A stretch of DNA of 64,000 nt. Origin: Streptomyces sp. NBC_00190. GTDB taxonomy: Bacteria > Actinomycetota > Actinomycetes > Streptomycetales > Streptomycetaceae. The notes below the pieces were generated by a model that made no database searches, was not told the DNA's origin, and saw only the letters and a list, made by a program, of their open reading frames with translations. Below are positions 61,596 through 64,000 of the stretch, in pieces; within the stretch, counting starts at the first letter, position 1, and every line of letters starts with the position of its first letter. The position numbers and the translations under genes were made by a program. Location: assembly GCF_036203305.1 (NCBI RefSeq), contig NZ_CP108131.1:3906001-3970000 (forward strand), given 5' to 3'.

Positions 61596-64000
61596 GTGAG
61601 CAGCAGGCCATCCCGAGGCGCTGCTCGCCTCGCAGCAATACTCGACGCTCTTCCCGACGCGCTGTTGCTCGTCAACGCCAACGGCACTGTCGTCAACGCC
61701 AATTCGATCGCTCTTGAGGTCATGGAGAGCCCCGGCACCGGGCTCGTCGGCCGCGGCGTGCTCGATCTCCTGCCCGAATTCGACTCCAAACTGATCCCCG
61801 GCTCCATGCGCCGGCCCGGCGAGGACGACGGCGGCCGAACCAAGCCCACGCGGATGATCGCGCGCCGCACCGACGGCAGCGAGTTCCCCGTCGAGGTCAC
61901 CAGCGCCCATCTCGACGGCCGCGACGCCTACCGCGAGCCTCAGCCCTACACCGGTGACGAGCTGCTGATGCTCGTCGTACGGGACCTCTCGCAGACGGTG
62001 GACACCGAGGCCGAGCTGGCCCGCTCCCAGCGGCAGACCGAGATGATCCTGCGGGCCGCCGCCGAGGGCGTCGTGGGGACGGACACCGAGGGACGGGTGG
62101 TGCTGGTCAATCCGGCCGCCGCCCAGATCCTCGGGTACCGCGCCACCGACCTCGGCAACCGCGAACTGCACGGCCTGGTCCTGCACTCGCGCGCCGACGG
62201 CTCGCCGTTCCCCTTCGAGGAGTCCCCGCTCGCCGACACCCTGCGCAGCGGGCGCAAGCACCGCGTCCGCGGGCAGGTGCTGTGGAACAAGGCCGGCCAG
62301 CCGGTCGCCGTCGACCTGACGACCTCGCCCGTACGGGATGGGGAGCAGCTCGTCGGCGCCGTCATGACCTTCACCGACCGGCGGCCCTACGACGCCCTCG
62401 CCGCGCGCCACGCGCAGTTGCTGGCCGTCCTCGGCGACTCGCTGCGCGGCCCGCTGGACGAGCTGCGCGGGGAGCTGGCCACGCTGGCCGCCGACGACGC
62501 GGGCCAGCTGTGGCCCGAGGCCAACCAGCTGCTGCACCATCTGGCCGCCGGCTACTCCCGGATGACCACGCTCGTGGACAACGTGCTCGGCTTCCAGCGC
62601 CTGGACGCCGGCACCGACCGGCTCACGAAGAAGAAGGCTCTGATCAACGGCGTGGTCACGGCCGGCGTCGACGGCGCGATCGAGCTGATCGGCCCGGGCC
62701 GCGCGCAGTTCGCCGTCCACGCGCCGACGATCGAGGCCGAGGTGGACGCGGGCCGGATCGCGACCGCGCTCGCGCACCTGATCGCGGATGTGGCCGGGGT
62801 GGACGCCACGGGCAAGACCCGCCAGGGCAGCGGGTACAGCGACTCGACGATCGTGGTGGCTGCCGCCCAGCGCGGCGATGTCGTACGGATCGAGGTGCGC
62901 GGGCCGTACGAGGGCGGCGACCCGGTCCACGAGCCGATCGTCCGGGGGATCGTGGCCGCGCACGGAGGCGTGCTGCAGACGGTGGAGGTCCCGGGCGCGC
63001 CCGGCGGCGCGTACGTCCTGGAGCTGCCGCTCGGCGCGGGCGCGGGGACGGTCACCCTGCCCGAGCCGGCGGAGGAGCCCCCGGCCGACACGGGCGCCGC
63101 GGGCCGGGTATCCGGTGGACGGCGGGCCCGGCGCGGGGTGGACGCCTTCCTGGAGGACGAGGTCGGTTCCCCTGCGCCCGGGGCCGAGAAGGCAGCCGAG
63201 GGCGGCGGTGCGCTGGCCCTGCCGTCGGGGCGACGGCGCGCGGGCGAGGCCGGTGGCGAAGGTGAGACGGGGCCGGAGCTCGCGCAGTCCCCGGTGAACC
63301 CCGCGGGGCTCGGGACCGGGCGACGCCGTGGCCGCGACGGTGACGGCAGCGGCGAAGGCGGTGCGGGCGGCGCCGGGCAGCCCGTGCCCCCGCAGGGCAC
63401 CGCCATGCCCGCGCTCGCGCCCGTAGCCGCGGTGCCCCCTGTTCCGGTGACGGAGCATCCCGCAGGGCGGCGGCGGGCACTGGCTCCGGCCGGGCCCGCG
63501 CAGACCGGCGGTCCCGTACCGGCGACCGGGCTCGGGCCTGCGCCCGCCCAGGCTCCCGCACGGCCCATCGCTCCCGAGGGCGGCTTCGCGCTGCCCGCCG
63601 GCCCGACCCCGGCGCCCTCGGCCCCTTCCGCTCCGCAGGCCCCCGCGATGGCCGGTTCGGCCTCCGCTCCCGCCGAGTCCGAAGCCGACGCCCCCGGCGG
63701 GCGGCGTGGCCGCCGGGTGCTGAGCGCGCCCGTCGCCGAGGCCGAAGCCCCCGCCGAGCAGTCGGCCGCGGCCGAAGGTGACCCCGTACATCCCACCGGG
63801 CGGCGTCGTGCGCTGCCCGCCACCCCGGCATGGCCGGTTCCGGCGGCCCGGACCGCTCCCGAGGCCGACGAGGCCTCCGGCCCGGTCCCGGTGCCCGGGG
63901 CCAGGCAGCCGCAGGACACCCCGGCGGAGGGCCAGGCCGCGCAGCCGATCAGCGTGCGCGCCCTCGGCACCCTCGGCCAGGGCATCTCCGTGGACCCCAC
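61596..64000 (+). CDS. PAS-domain sensor protein with degenerate kinase core and Arg-motif-studded linker (3' end outside window)
   Basis: At least 801 residues. PAS 1 (about 12-120, AILDALPDALLLVNANG), PAS 2 (about 145-255, ILRAAAEGVVGTDTEGRV), a DHp-like helix pair at about 265-340 that lacks the H-E/D-x-x-T/N acceptor (GDSLRGPLDELRGEL), and an HATPase-like region without a clear N-box. After residue 490 comes a long Ala/Pro/Gly-rich linker containing spaced GRRR(A/G) motifs. Relatives, from memory, end in receiver-like domains. GTG 61596 has GGGAGGAAG upstream. Probably a developmental or stress regulator, but the function is not established. Confidence 0.8.
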   Translation, partial: MSSRPSRGAARLAAILDALPDALLLVNANGTVVNANSIALEVMESPGTGLVGRGVLDLLPEFDSKLIPGSMRRPGEDDGGRTKPTRMIARRTDGSEFPVEVTSAHLDGRDAYREPQPYTGDELLMLVVRDLSQTVDTEAELARSQRQTEMILRAAAEGVVGTDTEGRVVLVNPAAAQILGYRATDLGNRELHGLVLHSRADGSPFPFEESPLADTLRSGRKHRVRGQVLWNKAGQPVAVDLTTSPVRDGEQLVGAVMTFTDRRPYDALAARHAQLLAVLGDSLRGPLDELRGELATLAADDAGQLWPEANQLLHHLAAGYSRMTTLVDNVLGFQRLDAGTDRLTKKKALINGVVTAGVDGAIELIGPGRAQFAVHAPTIEAEVDAGRIATALAHLIADVAGVDATGKTRQGSGYSDSTIVVAAAQRGDVVRIEVRGPYEGGDPVHEPIVRGIVAAHGGVLQTVEVPGAPGGAYVLELPLGAGAGTVTLPEPAEEPPADTGAAGRVSGGRRARRGVDAFLEDEVGSPAPGAEKAAEGGGALALPSGRRRAGEAGGEGETGPELAQSPVNPAGLGTGRRRGRDGDGSGEGGAGGAGQPVPPQGTAMPALAPVAAVPPVPVTEHPAGRRRALAPAGPAQTGGPVPATGLGPAPAQAPARPIAPEGGFALPAGPTPAPSAPSAPQAPAMAGSASAPAESEADAPGGRRGRRVLSAPVAEAEAPAEQSAAAEGDPVHPTGRRRALPATPAWPVPAARTAPEADEASGPVPVPGARQPQDTPAEGQAAQPISVRALGTLGQGISVDP

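Overview
The window is high-GC actinobacterial DNA with the codon bias, GTG starts and GGAGG-type ribosome sites of Streptomyces. Gene content and order (valine dehydrogenase, DUF3073, purM/purF, purL/Q/S, an Lsr2-like protein, purC, purD, dnaX, the tandem sigma genes sigF and sigN) match, from memory, a core region of the S. coelicolor chromosome. No plasmid or phage backbone is seen; accessory DNA is limited to two small scars at tRNA genes.

Region 1 (1-25.3 kb) is mostly core metabolism. The purine pathway genes are all on the minus strand but split into purF-purM, the coupled purS-purQ-purL operon, purC and purD, with unrelated genes between them. Also here are valine dehydrogenase, a sulfatase preceded by a cysteine-containing leader peptide, an Lsr2-family nucleoid protein, three tRNA-Gly genes (one with an abnormal D-loop and T-arm), and a two-component system beside what looks like the tail of a lost ABC transporter ATPase. 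The region ends with dnaX and the SRP RNA.

Region 2 (25.4-31.5 kb) is accessory. A tRNA-Ser(GGA) gene is followed by a 1.15-kb segment bounded by 111-bp repeats of the tRNA 3' end; it carries a toxin-antitoxin pair whose toxin is frameshifted. Next come a collagen-like repeat protein, DoxX, DUF1059 and a frameshifted molybdate-binding (Mop) gene, an XRE/DUF397 pair and a winged-helix protein.

Region 3 (31.5-58.4 kb) is core-like. It holds a VOC protein, a HhH-GPD protein, a cupin, an orphan OpcA, a HerA-type ATPase, upp, a universal stress protein and tadA. It continues with tRNA-Ser(CGA), sigF-sigN, a MarR/MFS/TetR efflux locus, a response regulator-kinase-glycosyltransferase operon, an amidohydrolase/monooxygenase pair, an Lrp regulator divergent from an SMP-30 gene, and a PH-domain protein.

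Region 4 (58.5-64 kb) holds the decayed remnant of a pSAM2-type integrative element (RepSA, Xis and Int fragments) next to tRNA-Arg(ACG). After it come tRNA-Ser(GCT), an SSI-family protease inhibitor, and the start of a large PAS-domain sensor protein that runs off the window.
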